From Actimicrobium sp035984655 (GTDB lineage: Bacteria > Pseudomonadota > Gammaproteobacteria > Burkholderiales > Burkholderiaceae_D), in the NCBI RefSeq assembly GCF_035984655.1, contig NZ_JAXCHT010000003.1:124001-188000 (forward strand): a stretch of 64,000 nucleotides of DNA, given 5' to 3'. The position numbers were made by a program, and so were the translations under genes. Within the stretch, counting starts at the first letter, position 1. Every line of letters starts with the position of its first letter. Under the pieces are notes generated by a model. It did no database searches, was not told the origin of the DNA, and saw nothing but the letters and a program-made list of their open reading frames with translations. This document shows positions 17,857 to 26,408 of the stretch, piece after piece.

Positions 17857-19385
17857 GAATTGGCGCCTTTGGTGGTGGCTCGCGTGGCCAGTGCAATGGC
17901 TGCGTGGTCGGCGTCAAGGAAGGGCAATTTCTTGCCACGAATCTCCTGATAACTCTCGTGTCCCTTGCCGGCCAGCAGGATCACATCGGCCTTGCCGGCA
18001 TGACGCACGGCCCACAGGATCGCCGCCGCGCGGTCCTCGATGACCAGCGGCACGGTGTGGCTGGCCTCCACACCAGCCAGGATCTGCGCAATGATGTCGG
18101 CCGGCAGTTCGCTGCGCGGATTGTCGCTGGTGACGATGACGTCGTCGGCACCCATGGCGACGGCACCCATCTGGGGTCGCTTGCCGGGATCGCGATCGCC
18201 GCCGCAACCGAATACGCACCAGAGCTTGCCGCCGCGCTGCGACGCCACTGCACGCAGCGCCGCCAGGGTTTTTTCGAGTGCATCTGGGGTGTGGGCGTAG
18301 TCGATGACGACCAGCGGTGCATCCTGGCCGCCGAATTGTTGCATCCGGCCGGGCACCGCCGTCAACGCTTCGACCGCATCAATGATGGCGCGCAACGCCA
18401 GGCCCTTGGCCAGCAGCGCACCGATGATTGCCAGCACATTGCTGACATTGAAATTTCCGACCAGGCGGGTTTTGACCAGCATGCTGCCCGCCTCGGTCGC
18501 CAGCTGGAAGCTGGTACCGATGTGGCTGGTGCGGATGTCGCTGGCGCGCAGCACGCTGGTCGCCGGCAGTGCAACATCGGTGAGCGCATCGTTGAGCGTA
18601 TACCCGGTCACGGCGACGGTCGGCCTGGCCTGTTGCAAGCGCGCCAGCAACCGCAGCCCCATCGGATCGTCCAGGTTGATGATGGCGGCCTGCAGTCCCG
18701 GCCAGTCGAACAACGCGATCTTGGTGGCTTCATAGGTCGCCATGTCACCGTGATAGTCAAGGTGGTCGCGGGTCAGGTTGGTGAAGACGGCGACCTGCAC
18801 CGGCAGTCCGTTGAGGCGACCCTGGTCGAGCCCGATCGACGAAGCCTCGATCGCCAGCGCGGTCGCCCCTTCGGTGCGCAGATCGCGCAGGCGGCGCTGC
18901 AACAGCACTGCGTCAGGGGTGGTGTAGCCGGTTTCGGCCAATGCATCCGCAACGCCGCGGCGGTACAGGCCCGTGCCGAGCGTGCCGATCACCGCGGCCG
19001 GGTCGCCCAGGCGCGACAGCGCCGCTGCCAGCCATTGGGTGCATGAGGTCTTGCCATTGGTGCCGGTCACGGCGATGGTAAACAGATCCGCCGCCGGCAT
19101 GCCATACCACTGCGCAGCGACCAGCCCGGCTTGCTGCTTCAGATTGGGCACCGCCAGATTCGGTACCGCCGGTGTGCCCGGCCTCTGGAAATCAACACTC
19201 TCGACCACCACCGCTGCCGCGCCGCGCGCGACGGCGTCGTCAATGAACCGGCGGCCGTCGGCAAAGTCGCCCGGATAGGCGAGGAATGCATCACCTGCAT
19301 TCACTGCGCGCGAATCCGATGTCAGCTCGGCCCCCGGCGCGCATTGGCGCAGCCAGTCAACGATGTCGGCGGGCGAGATCTTCAC
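17853..19385 (-). CDS. murE: UDP-MurNAc-L-alanyl-D-glutamate--2,6-diaminopimelate ligase
   Basis: MurE adds the third amino acid of the stem peptide. The 510-residue chain has the P-loop GTNGKTSCTQ near residue 108 and the DNPR motif ('TSDNPRSE'), which in characterised MurE enzymes marks meso-diaminopimelate as substrate, as expected for a Gram-negative. It overlaps ftsI and murF by 4 bp each. Confidence 0.97.
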   Translation of the reverse strand: MKISPADIVDWLRQCAPGAELTSDSRAVNAGDAFLAYPGDFADGRRFIDDAVARGAAAVVVESVDFQRPGTPAVPNLAVPNLKQQAGLVAAQWYGMPAADLFTIAVTGTNGKTSCTQWLAAALSRLGDPAAVIGTLGTGLYRRGVADALAETGYTTPDAVLLQRRLRDLRTEGATALAIEASSIGLDQGRLNGLPVQVAVFTNLTRDHLDYHGDMATYEATKIALFDWPGLQAAIINLDDPMGLRLLARLQQARPTVAVTGYTLNDALTDVALPATSVLRASDIRTSHIGTSFQLATEAGSMLVKTRLVGNFNVSNVLAIIGALLAKGLALRAIIDAVEALTAVPGRMQQFGGQDAPLVVIDYAHTPDALEKTLAALRAVASQRGGKLWCVFGCGGDRDPGKRPQMGAVAMGADDVIVTSDNPRSELPADIIAQILAGVEASHTVPLVIEDRAAAILWAVRHAGKADVILLAGKGHESYQEIRGKKLPFLDADHAAIALATRATTKGANS

Positions 19386-21163
19386 AGGCTCTCCTGCAGC
19401 GGATTGTCAGGAATCACGATATTGGTCACAGTCGAATCCGGCGCCACATTCATCGCCCGCAACACATTGGCAGTGACCGATGCAAACACCGGCGCGGCGA
19501 CATCGCCGCCAAAATGGCCGTACGCGGTCGGTTCGTCCACCATGACTGCGATGATGATGCGCGGATTCGAGGCCGGCGCGAAGCCGACGAACGACGCCAC
19601 GTACTTGTTGACATAGCGTCCGGCCACCACCTTCAGTGCAGTACCAGTCTTCCCGCCGACCCGATAACCAGGCACCTGGGCTTTTGGCGCGGTGCCCTCC
19701 GGACTGACCACGGTTTCAAGCATGGCGCGCATTTCCAGCGCTGTTTTCTCGCTGATGACGCGCTGCCCGACGGGTGGCTGGCTCACCTTGGAAAACGAGA
19801 GTGGAATCAAGTCGCCGTTGCGCGCAAAGATCGTGTACGCCCGCGCCAGCTGAATCAGCGAAACAGAGATGCCGTGCCCGTAACTCATCGTGGCCTGCTC
19901 GATCGGACGCCAGGTCTTGAACGAGCGCACCCGCCCGGCCACCGCGCCGGGAAAACCAATCTTTGGTTGCTGGCCGAAACCGACCGTCGTGAACATTTCC
20001 CACATTTCCTGTGCCGGCATTTGCAGCGCGATCTTTGCGGTGCCGATATTCGATGACTTCTGGATGATCTGCTCGACGGTCAGCAAGCCGTGCGCATGCG
20101 AATCGCCAATGGTGGCCGTACCGATCGTCATTTTTCCGGGCGAAGTCTGGAAGGTGGAAGTCGGTTTGACGCGATTCGTATCCAGCGCCAGCGCGACCGT
20201 GAATGGCTTGAGCGTCGAGCCCGGCTCGAAGGTGTCAGTCAGGACGCGATTGCGCAACTGCGCGCCGGTCAGAATCTGCCGGTTGTTTGGATTGTAGGTC
20301 GGCAGATTGACCAGCGCCAGCACCTCGCCGGTTTGCACATCGAGCACCACGATCCCGCCGGCCTTGGCTTTCGATTTCTCGACCGCTTCCTTCAACTGGG
20401 TGTAGGCGATGTACTGGATCTTGCTGTCGATCGACAGGGTCAGATCGTGGCCGTCATGCGGCTCGCGGATCGCGCCAATATCCTCGACAATGCGCCCCAA
20501 CCGGTCCTTGATCACGCGCCGGCTGCCGACGGTGCCGGCGAGATTCTTTTGCGACGACAGTTCCATGCCATCCTGGCCAGCGTCCTCGACATTGGTAAAA
20601 CCGACCACGTGCGCCATCACGTCGCCTTCGGGATAGAAACGCTTGTATTCCTTGCGCGTTTCGATGCCGGCAATATTCAGCGCGGCAATCCGGTCCGACG
20701 TCTCTTTTTCGACCTGGCGTTTCAAATAGACAAAATTGCGGTCGGAATCCAGCTTGTGATGCAGGTCGGCGTCGCTCATGTCGAGCAGTTGGGCCAACTC
20801 ATGCAACTTGGCCTTGGGCGCTTCCTGCACATCATCCGGAATCGCCCAGATTGCCTTGACCGGCATCGATGACGCCAGCACCTGACCGTTACGGTCGGTG
20901 ATCTTGCCGCGGGTCGCAGGCAGTTCGAGGGTGCGCGCATAGCGCGATTCGCCCTGCTTCTGCAGGAATTCGGTCGAGATTCCCTGCAGCCACAGCGCGC
21001 GGCCCGCCAGGGCGACGAACGCGGCGAAGAGCACGAACAACACAATCCGCGAACGCCATACCGACAGCTTCAGCGCCAGTACCGGACTGGTCGAGAACGG
21101 CACGCCTTTCGAGGCGGCAATGCGCGCCCCGGCGGCGGAGTTGCGAGGTTGGCGCCGCATCAT
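19382..21163 (-). CDS. ftsI: Septal peptidoglycan transpeptidase FtsI (PBP3)
   Basis: FtsI cross-links septal peptidoglycan together with FtsW. The 593-residue chain (first of two adjacent Met codons, overlapping the ftsL stop by 4 bp) has one transmembrane helix (about 38-58), a PBP dimerisation domain, and a transpeptidase domain with S316-x-x-K319 (STLK), the SSN triad at 370-372 and KTG at 505-507. The frame is open for another 113 codons upstream across ftsL and rsmH but this is not FtsI sequence. Confidence 0.96.
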   Translation of the reverse strand: MMRRQPRNSAAGARIAASKGVPFSTSPVLALKLSVWRSRIVLFVLFAAFVALAGRALWLQGISTEFLQKQGESRYARTLELPATRGKITDRNGQVLASSMPVKAIWAIPDDVQEAPKAKLHELAQLLDMSDADLHHKLDSDRNFVYLKRQVEKETSDRIAALNIAGIETRKEYKRFYPEGDVMAHVVGFTNVEDAGQDGMELSSQKNLAGTVGSRRVIKDRLGRIVEDIGAIREPHDGHDLTLSIDSKIQYIAYTQLKEAVEKSKAKAGGIVVLDVQTGEVLALVNLPTYNPNNRQILTGAQLRNRVLTDTFEPGSTLKPFTVALALDTNRVKPTSTFQTSPGKMTIGTATIGDSHAHGLLTVEQIIQKSSNIGTAKIALQMPAQEMWEMFTTVGFGQQPKIGFPGAVAGRVRSFKTWRPIEQATMSYGHGISVSLIQLARAYTIFARNGDLIPLSFSKVSQPPVGQRVISEKTALEMRAMLETVVSPEGTAPKAQVPGYRVGGKTGTALKVVAGRYVNKYVASFVGFAPASNPRIIIAVMVDEPTAYGHFGGDVAAPVFASVTANVLRAMNVAPDSTVTNIVIPDNPLQESL

Positions 21164-21432
21164 TTGGCGTCCACAGTCAGGTATTGAATCCGTGCGGGCG
21201 TCAGTGGGACCATGTTGAGGTCGCGCTTGGCGCTGGTTTCGATGCGGGCATGCTTGCCCAGCGTGGATTGGTCGAGCTGCAGCTGGGCCCAGTCGATATC
21301 GAGCTGCCGGGCCAGCGATTGCGAACGCTCCAGCTCGATGAACAATTGGCGCGCCTGATATTGCGCATTGACGAGCGACAGTGCGCACAGCACCAGCAAC
21401 GTGGTGAAGAACAGGTTCAACCGGCCGCTCAT
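21160..21432 (-). CDS. ftsL: Cell division protein FtsL
   Basis: This 90-residue bitopic protein has one transmembrane helix (about 6-24) followed by a heptad-containing periplasmic coiled coil ('LFIELERSQSLARQLDIDW'). FtsL forms a complex with FtsB and FtsQ that activates FtsWI. Sequence conservation in the family is low; the call rests on size, topology and its place between rsmH and ftsI, with 4-bp overlaps on both sides. Confidence 0.93.
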   Translation of the reverse strand: MSGRLNLFFTTLLVLCALSLVNAQYQARQLFIELERSQSLARQLDIDWAQLQLDQSTLGKHARIETSAKRDLNMVPLTPARIQYLTVDAK

Positions 21433-22394
21433 CGCGCCCCCGCATCGGGCAGGCGCTGCGCCACGCGCATGACCGCGGAACGGGCGCGCGGGTTGGCGGC
21501 AATTTCTTCGGCGGAGGGCTTGGCTTTGGAGATCAGGATCATTTCAGGTTGCGGCAAATCAATCGCGCGAATCGGCAGGCGACGGTCTGGCTGCGCCACC
21601 TTTGCCTTGGACGCCATGAAGCGCTTGACGATGCGGTCTTCCAGCGAATGAAAACTGATCACTGCCAATCTCCCCTGCGGCGCCAGCCGGGCATACGCCT
21701 GCTGCAAGCCTATTTCGAGTTCTTCAAGCTCCTGATTGATGAAAATCCGGACAGCCTGAAAGGTACGAGTTGCCGGGTCCTTGCCTTTTTCGCGGGTTTT
21801 GACTGCATGTGCCACGATCGCGGCAAGCTGTCGTGTGCTTGAAATTGGCTCGACTGCCCGGCCAGCAACAATCGCCTTTGCAATCTGAAAAGCAAACCGT
21901 TCTTCCCCATAATTGCGTATCACTTTCTCGATGTTTTCTTCGGTTTCGGAAGCCAGCCACTGTGCTGCGGAAATACCCCTGGTCGTATCCATGCGCATGT
22001 CGAGCGGCCCATCGGCACGGAAACTGAAACCGCGCGCCGCGTCGTCCACTTGTGGCGACGAAATCCCAAGATCAAGCAAAACACCATCAACTAGACCGAC
22101 TCCCTGCGCTGCCAGCGCCGACTCCATGGTTGCAAAACTGTCGTGCACAATCAGAAAACGCGGATCAACGATCTGCTGCGCGGCAGCGATTGCCTGCGGG
22201 TCCTTGTCGAATGCGATGAGTCGCCCTTTGGCGCCAAGCTTTTCCAGGATCAGCCGGCTGTGCCCGCCGCGGCCAAAGGTGCCGTCGACATACACGCCAT
22301 CCGCACGCGCGCCGTCAAGCAACAATCCTGCGACTGCTTCCTCCAGCATGACGGTGCGGTGCTGGAACTCTGGCACCACTTGCGAGGTACTCAC
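21429..22394 (-). CDS. rsmH: 16S rRNA (cytosine(1402)-N(4))-methyltransferase
   Basis: RsmH (formerly MraW) methylates N4 of C1402 in 16S rRNA using SAM. The 321-residue chain has the SAM motif 'YVDGTFGRGGHSRLIL' near residue 37 and the 'LLDLGISSPQVDDAARGFS' block near 107, both typical. The start codon is GTG, 6 bp after the mraZ stop. The C-terminus overlaps ftsL by 4 bp. Confidence 0.96.
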   Translation of the reverse strand: MSTSQVVPEFQHRTVMLEEAVAGLLLDGARADGVYVDGTFGRGGHSRLILEKLGAKGRLIAFDKDPQAIAAAQQIVDPRFLIVHDSFATMESALAAQGVGLVDGVLLDLGISSPQVDDAARGFSFRADGPLDMRMDTTRGISAAQWLASETEENIEKVIRNYGEERFAFQIAKAIVAGRAVEPISSTRQLAAIVAHAVKTREKGKDPATRTFQAVRIFINQELEELEIGLQQAYARLAPQGRLAVISFHSLEDRIVKRFMASKAKVAQPDRRLPIRAIDLPQPEMILISKAKPSAEEIAANPRARSAVMRVAQRLPDAGAR

Positions 22395-22400
22395 GGCGCG

Positions 22401-22829
22401 TCAGAAAGAAAGATCGCGCAGGACATCCGGAATGCCGGCCGCCAACGCCTGGGCTTCGTGCTCTTGCAATCGGCCCCCGTCCCAGATGTCGAAATGGCTA
22501 CCCATGCCGATCAGGCGCACGTCGCGGCCGATCCCGGCGGCGGCGCGCAATTCTGGCGAAATCAGGATGCGGCCGGCCGAATCCATCTCGATATCAGCGG
22601 CGCTTCCAAGATAGATGCGTTGCCAGGCGCGCGCCGACATCGGCCAGGCCGCGATTTTTTCACGCAGGGATTCCCACACTGGGCGAGGGAAGAACAGCAG
22701 GTTGCCGTCTGGATGCCGGGTCAGCGTGACGCGACCTTCGCACTGCAACGCCAACGCGTCACGGTGCTTGGCCGGAATGGTCATCCGGCCTTTCGCATCG
22801 AGATTTAATGCTGACTCCCCTGTAAACAC
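22401..22829 (-). CDS. mraZ: Transcriptional regulator MraZ
   Basis: MraZ is an AbrB-fold DNA-binding protein that represses its own dcw promoter in E. coli. The 142-residue chain has two SpoVT/AbrB-like repeats; the first contains 'LDAKGRMTIPAKHRD' and the second 'MDSAGRILISPELR', each with the conserved D-x-x-GR. The start is GTG with AAGGGG upstream. It is the first gene of the cluster, and a candidate binding array lies about 70-110 bp upstream. Confidence 0.95.
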   Translation of the reverse strand: MFTGESALNLDAKGRMTIPAKHRDALALQCEGRVTLTRHPDGNLLFFPRPVWESLREKIAAWPMSARAWQRIYLGSAADIEMDSAGRILISPELRAAAGIGRDVRLIGMGSHFDIWDGGRLQEHEAQALAAGIPDVLRDLSF

Positions 22830-22900
22830 CCTGAATTTCCCCTTGGTTACTGCTTTTTATCTGGCTGTTGTGATTGATGCATTGCGATGAACACACTTTT

Positions 22901-22940
22901 CGCCCCACAAAAATACACTTTTTCACACTGGCACCCACTT
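22901..22940 (-). promoter_or_regulatory. MraZ box: four GTG repeats at 10-bp spacing
   Basis: On the minus strand the four consecutive decamers are AAGTGGGTGC, CAGTGTGAAA, AAGTGTATTT and TTGTGGGGCG: GTG recurs at exactly 10-bp steps, with GTGGG in the first and last. A fifth GTG follows, offset by 2 bp. Known MraZ operators are short tandem repeats containing TGGG or GTGG on one helix face. Position upstream of mraZ and the spacing support an operator; binding is inferred. Confidence 0.75.
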
Positions 22941-23466
22941 TAGAGGATGCCGAATTTGCGGTCAAGTAATATCAAGGCAACGAAACAGGGATTTTTCCAA
23001 TAAAGTCAATGACTTAGCGTGTTTCATTAACGCAATCTGTAAACGCATATCCCTGCAAAATTAGGGACTTATGAGAGATAGTGAAAGTAGCGCCTGAGCT
23101 ATACACATGTGTTTGACGCGGTCTTTGGTGCAAAAACTATTTTTCCCGCCCGTCGCGCCGACGCAAAGCAGGCCCGGCACCCCTCCTGAGCCGCGCCCCG
23201 GGGCACGCGAAACTCACATTCCGTCTTCTGCTCAAAGCCAATGCGCGTCGTCATACGGCGGGATGGTCTCGTGGATTATTTCTAATTTCGAAACAGTACC
23301 TTGCGATTTTTCGTCTTTTTTGCGCGCAATGCGGGGTATAAACTTCGCTTCATCGATGAGCACACGGCAAAAACAGTGCGACTCACCGAGGCAGGACCCA
23401 ACGGGCTGCAGCAATGCCCGAACCGACGAGCCCGGAACCATCCCACTAACTTTTTGGAGATTCACA
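22941..23466. other. Non-coding stretch between the dcw promoter and the DUF4148 gene
   Basis: No convincing gene is seen here. The part nearest mraZ is AT-richer than its surroundings, as expected for a strong promoter region of the dcw cluster. Toward the plus-strand gene a weak -10-like TATAAA lies at 23337-23342 with no good -35, which would leave a leader of roughly 120 bases. An open plus frame from 23107 joins the DUF4148 gene but its upstream part has no protein-like character. Confidence 0.5.
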
Positions 23467-23769
23467 ATGAATATCAAACAACTTTTCGCCGCTATCGCCC
23501 TGATTTCCGCCACTGGCGCTGTCTTCGCTGCTGACCTGATGCCGTTCACCGAAGCCGACAATTTCAAGTCGTCGAAAACCCGCGCTGAAGTCAAGGCCGA
23601 AGTCCTGCGTGCCAATCAGCAATCGATGCTGGCCCATGGTGATCTGAGCGCATCGGACCTCCCGGCCGTCGCTACCAAGAGCACCCGTGACCGCAGTGAA
23701 GTTCGCAAGGAAGCAATCGAGTCAGCCAAAAACCAGAAGTCGGATACGAATCGCCCGATCGGCAGCTGA
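23467..23769 (+). CDS. Small exported DUF4148-type protein
   Basis: The 100-residue product has a Sec signal peptide (about 1-21, ending AVFAAD) and a charged helical mature part. The stretch 'SKTRAEVKAEVLRANQ' matches the DUF4148 pattern seen in many small periplasmic proteins of Burkholderiales, whose role is unknown. The ATG at 23467 has TTGGAGA upstream. A very strong terminator follows. The same R-A-[DE]-V-K-A-E core is found three times in the protein at 26409, so the two are probably related. Confidence 0.8.
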   Translation: MNIKQLFAAIALISATGAVFAADLMPFTEADNFKSSKTRAEVKAEVLRANQQSMLAHGDLSASDLPAVATKSTRDRSEVRKEAIESAKNQKSDTNRPIGS

Positions 23770-23777
23770 TTGTTGTT

Positions 23778-23822
23778 CGCCCATAAAAAAACGCCACATC
23801 ATGTGGCGTTTTTTTATGGGCG
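23778..23822. terminator. Perfect 45-nt palindromic bidirectional terminator
   Basis: Two 22-nt arms are exact reverse complements around a single central base. Each strand shows a GCCACAT/ATGTGGC-type core stem followed by seven T residues. It lies 9 bp after the DUF4148 stop and 13 bp after the stop of the convergent DUF3096 gene, so it can end transcription from both sides. Confidence 0.92.
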
Positions 23823-23834
23823 ACTGCGTTTGAA

Positions 23835-23981
23835 TCAGAAGTGACCGACCCCAAACAATCCGATCAAGCCGATGACAATCAGATATAGCGCAACAATCAG
23901 ATTGAGCAGCTTTGGCATGACCAGAATCAATACGCCTGCTACCAGGGACACGACAGGGGCCAGCGCGAGATGAATATTCAT
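23835..23981 (-). CDS. Small DUF3096-type membrane protein
   Basis: This 48-residue reading frame encodes MNIHLALAPVVSLVAGVLIL and a second hydrophobic segment ending 'IGLIGLFGVGHF', i.e. two short transmembrane helices joined by 'MPKLL'. This matches the DUF3096 family of about 50-residue bacterial membrane proteins of unknown function. It is shorter than usual ORF cut-offs. It starts 25 bp after the end of rnpB on the same strand and ends at the palindromic terminator, which supports a real transcription unit. Confidence 0.8.
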   Translation of the reverse strand: MNIHLALAPVVSLVAGVLILVMPKLLNLIVALYLIVIGLIGLFGVGHF

Positions 23982-24002
23982 GGTGGTTTCGATCCGAAAT
24001 TA

Positions 24003-24340
24003 AAATGAAGCAAGCCGATAGGCCGGATTCTGTTACGACGCCCGGGCGAACCCGTTTGCTATGACAGCCATTCCTCTAGGCCGTGAATTACTCCACGGCT
24101 CAAGCTTTCTACCCGCACGCTCCGCGAGCCACATCAACGCGTGCCTATTTGAAATTGCTCCGGGTGGAGGTTACCGCGTTTCACCGTAACTTAATACGCT
24201 CGTCTCTGTGGCCCTGTTCCTCGCCTCACGGCGGACGGCCATTAACCGTCACCCTGCTCTATGGAGTCCGGACCTTCCTCCCGCCCGCACCAAGATCGAA
24301 ATCCTGGGGCAGACCAGCGACTGTCTGGCTTGCTTCAGCG
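24003..24340 (-). ncRNA. rnpB: RNase P RNA (type A)
   Basis: RNase P RNA is the catalytic part of the enzyme that matures tRNA 5' ends. On the minus strand the molecule begins GAAGCAAGCCAGACAGTCGC and ends with ACAGAATCCGGCCTATCGG followed by GGCTTGCTTC; these ends form a perfect 10-bp P1 helix (24007-24016 with 24327-24336). The conserved GGAAGGTCCGGACTCC (J3/4-P4 region), GAGGAACAGGGCCACAGAGACGAG and 'AGAGGAATGGCTGTCAT' segments are present. Exact ends are accurate to a few bases. Confidence 0.97.
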
Positions 24341-24343
24341 CGC

Positions 24344-24349
24344 ATTGTA
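24344..24349 (-). promoter_or_regulatory. Probable -10 element of rnpB
   Basis: TACAAT on the minus strand ends 7-8 bp before the deduced 5' end of the P1 helix, which is the right distance for a transcription start there. The -35 is not clear; TTACCA is present but 19 bp away. The 74-bp gap to the divergent thiamine-diphosphate enzyme gene must hold both promoters unless that gene is driven from elsewhere. Confidence 0.5.
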
Positions 24350-24410
24350 TCTTGCGCCCAGGTGTTTCTGGTAACTTGATGCTTTTCATGCAAATGCAAC
24401 GAGGAAGACA

Positions 24411-26126
24411 ATGACACGTTCGGGTGGTCAGATTCTGGTCGATACACTACAAATTCAAGGCGTCGACCTGGTATTCGGGGTCCCCGGCGAAAGTTATCTG
24501 GCCGTGCTTGATGCGTTGCATGACGCACCCATCCGCTTTATTACAAACCGGCAGGAAGGCGGCGCCGCTTTCATGGCGGAGGCCTATGGAAAACTGACCG
24601 GCAAGCCCGGGATCTGCTTTGTCACCCGCGGCCCGGGCGCGACCAATGCGTCGATCGGGATCCATACCGCGATGCAGGATTCGACCCCGATGATCCTGTT
24701 CATTGGCCAGGTGGGCGGCGATTTCGTCGAGCGCGAGGCTTTTCAGGAAATCGACTATCGGCGCATGTTCGGGCCGATGGTCAAATGGGTCGCGCAAATC
24801 GACCGCGCCGAACGGATCCCGGAGTACGTCGCCCGTGCTTTTCAGACGGCTACCAGCGGACGTCCCGGTCCGGTCGTCCTCGCCCTGCCCGAAGACATGT
24901 TGACCTCACTCGCAACGGTCGGCGACGTGGCGCGCTACCAGCCAGTGCAAGCGGCGCCTTCGCCGGCACAGACGGCGTCATTGCGCGCCCTGTTCGAACA
25001 GGCACAGCGACCGTTGATACTGCTCGGTGGCGGTGGCTGGAGCAGTTCTGCCTGCGCCGACCTGCAACGCTTTGCCGAACGCAATCATCTGCCGGTGGCA
25101 TGCGCATTCCGCTTCCAGGATCTGTTCGATAATTGCCACCCGAATTACGTTGGCGATGTCGGTATTGGCATCAATCCACAACTGGCACAGCGCGTCCGTG
25201 ACGCCGACCTGATTCTGGCGCTCGGTCCGCGACTGGGTGAAATGACTACCGGCGGGTACGCACTGTTAAGCGCGCCGCGCCCGCATCAGCGCTTGATTCA
25301 TGTCCACGCTGGCGTCGAGGAACTGGGACGGGTCTACCAGGCCGACTTGTTGATCAATAGCGGCATGGCGGAAATGTGCGCGGCATTGGCCGGGCTGGAC
25401 CTGCAAGAAAGCATCCGCTGGACCGAACAGACCGCCAGCGGCCATCGCGCCTTTCTCGATTGGCAGACGGAGCCGGCTGTATGCGCCGATCCTGCAGTAA
25501 AGCTGAATTTATGGCAGGTCATGCGTAGCTTGCGCACCACACTGCCGCGCGACACGGTCCTGACAAATGGCGCCGGAAACTTTGCCTCATGGGGTCACCG
25601 ATTCTGGCAATACGGCGAACGCAGCGCCGGCCTGCGCACGCAATTGGCACCCACTTCCGGGGCGATGGGCTACGGCGTTCCCGCCGGCGTGGCCGCGGCG
25701 CTGCTGGCAAATCACGAAAACCGGCCGCGCAGCGTACTGACTCTGGCCGGGGATGGCGATTTCATGATGAACGGCCAGGAGCTCGCTACCGCAGTGCAAT
25801 ATGGCGCGCAGGTGCTCTTCATCATCTTCAACAACAGCATGTTCGGGACCATCCGGATGCATCAGGAACGCCACTACCCGGCGCGGATATCCGGCACGGA
25901 ATTGCACAATCCCGACTTCGCCGCGCTGGCGCGCGCCTATGGGGCGTTCGGCGAAATGGTCGAAGAAACCGGGCAGTTCCCGGGCGCACTGGCGCGCGCC
26001 CGGGCCCACATGGCCAGCCACGCAGGGCCGGCACTCATCGAGTTGCGCTATGACGGCGATCTCATCTCCCCATCAACCACTTTGGGAGCAATTCGCCGCA
26101 TTGCACAAGCCGATGCTGGCGAGTGA
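24411..26126 (+). CDS. Thiamine diphosphate-dependent enzyme, acetolactate synthase-like
   Basis: The 571-residue chain has the three-domain layout of the acetolactate synthase/benzoylformate decarboxylase group: N-terminal PYR domain with the cofactor-activating Glu in 'NRQEGGAAFMAEAYGK' (about residue 49), a central domain, and a C-terminal PP domain with the GDGDFMMNGQ...NN thiamine-binding motif (about 444-474). No regulatory ACT subunit gene is nearby, so a biosynthetic IlvB role is unlikely. Substrate cannot be assigned; 2-oxoacid decarboxylation or ligation is inferred. It is divergent from rnpB. Confidence 0.85.
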   Translation: MTRSGGQILVDTLQIQGVDLVFGVPGESYLAVLDALHDAPIRFITNRQEGGAAFMAEAYGKLTGKPGICFVTRGPGATNASIGIHTAMQDSTPMILFIGQVGGDFVEREAFQEIDYRRMFGPMVKWVAQIDRAERIPEYVARAFQTATSGRPGPVVLALPEDMLTSLATVGDVARYQPVQAAPSPAQTASLRALFEQAQRPLILLGGGGWSSSACADLQRFAERNHLPVACAFRFQDLFDNCHPNYVGDVGIGINPQLAQRVRDADLILALGPRLGEMTTGGYALLSAPRPHQRLIHVHAGVEELGRVYQADLLINSGMAEMCAALAGLDLQESIRWTEQTASGHRAFLDWQTEPAVCADPAVKLNLWQVMRSLRTTLPRDTVLTNGAGNFASWGHRFWQYGERSAGLRTQLAPTSGAMGYGVPAGVAAALLANHENRPRSVLTLAGDGDFMMNGQELATAVQYGAQVLFIIFNNSMFGTIRMHQERHYPARISGTELHNPDFAALARAYGAFGEMVEETGQFPGALARARAHMASHAGPALIELRYDGDLISPSTTLGAIRRIAQADAGE

Positions 26127-26306
26127 CGGGTGCGCCGGCGCGGCCGTTGCGCGGCGACCTGCTTCCCAAATCAATTGGGGTGTCAACGGATTATCCCGAC
26201 GAGGCGTTTGAACAACTCCTGTAAAAACCCTGGCAGCCATTCTGGTTTCAGCATGCCGGTTTTGCCTTGACAGGTTCTTCAAATGCAGCGCAGTCAACTC
26301 CTATTT

Positions 26307-26320
26307 TGACAACACTGTCA
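26307..26320. promoter_or_regulatory. Short inverted repeat upstream of the repeat protein
   Basis: TGACA-ACAC-TGTCA lies about 90 bp before the start at 26409 and overlaps a TTGACA that could serve as a -35 element, although no good -10 is seen 16-18 bp beyond. It could be an operator. This is a weak, short match. Confidence 0.25.
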
Positions 26321-26408
26321 TTGTGGTTTGTTTGTCAGTTGTGTAGGCTGCGATAGCACTATTTTCTTACCCCTTTGTTTGTTCAATCGCTCTAATCGGA
26401 GAATCAAG

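Noticed and set aside
5709..22829. Unusual order or broken gene within the division and cell-wall cluster
   Set aside because: All 15 genes have normal order, length and motifs; apart from the leader structure, the MraZ box and non-ATG starts of mraZ and rsmH nothing is out of the ordinary.
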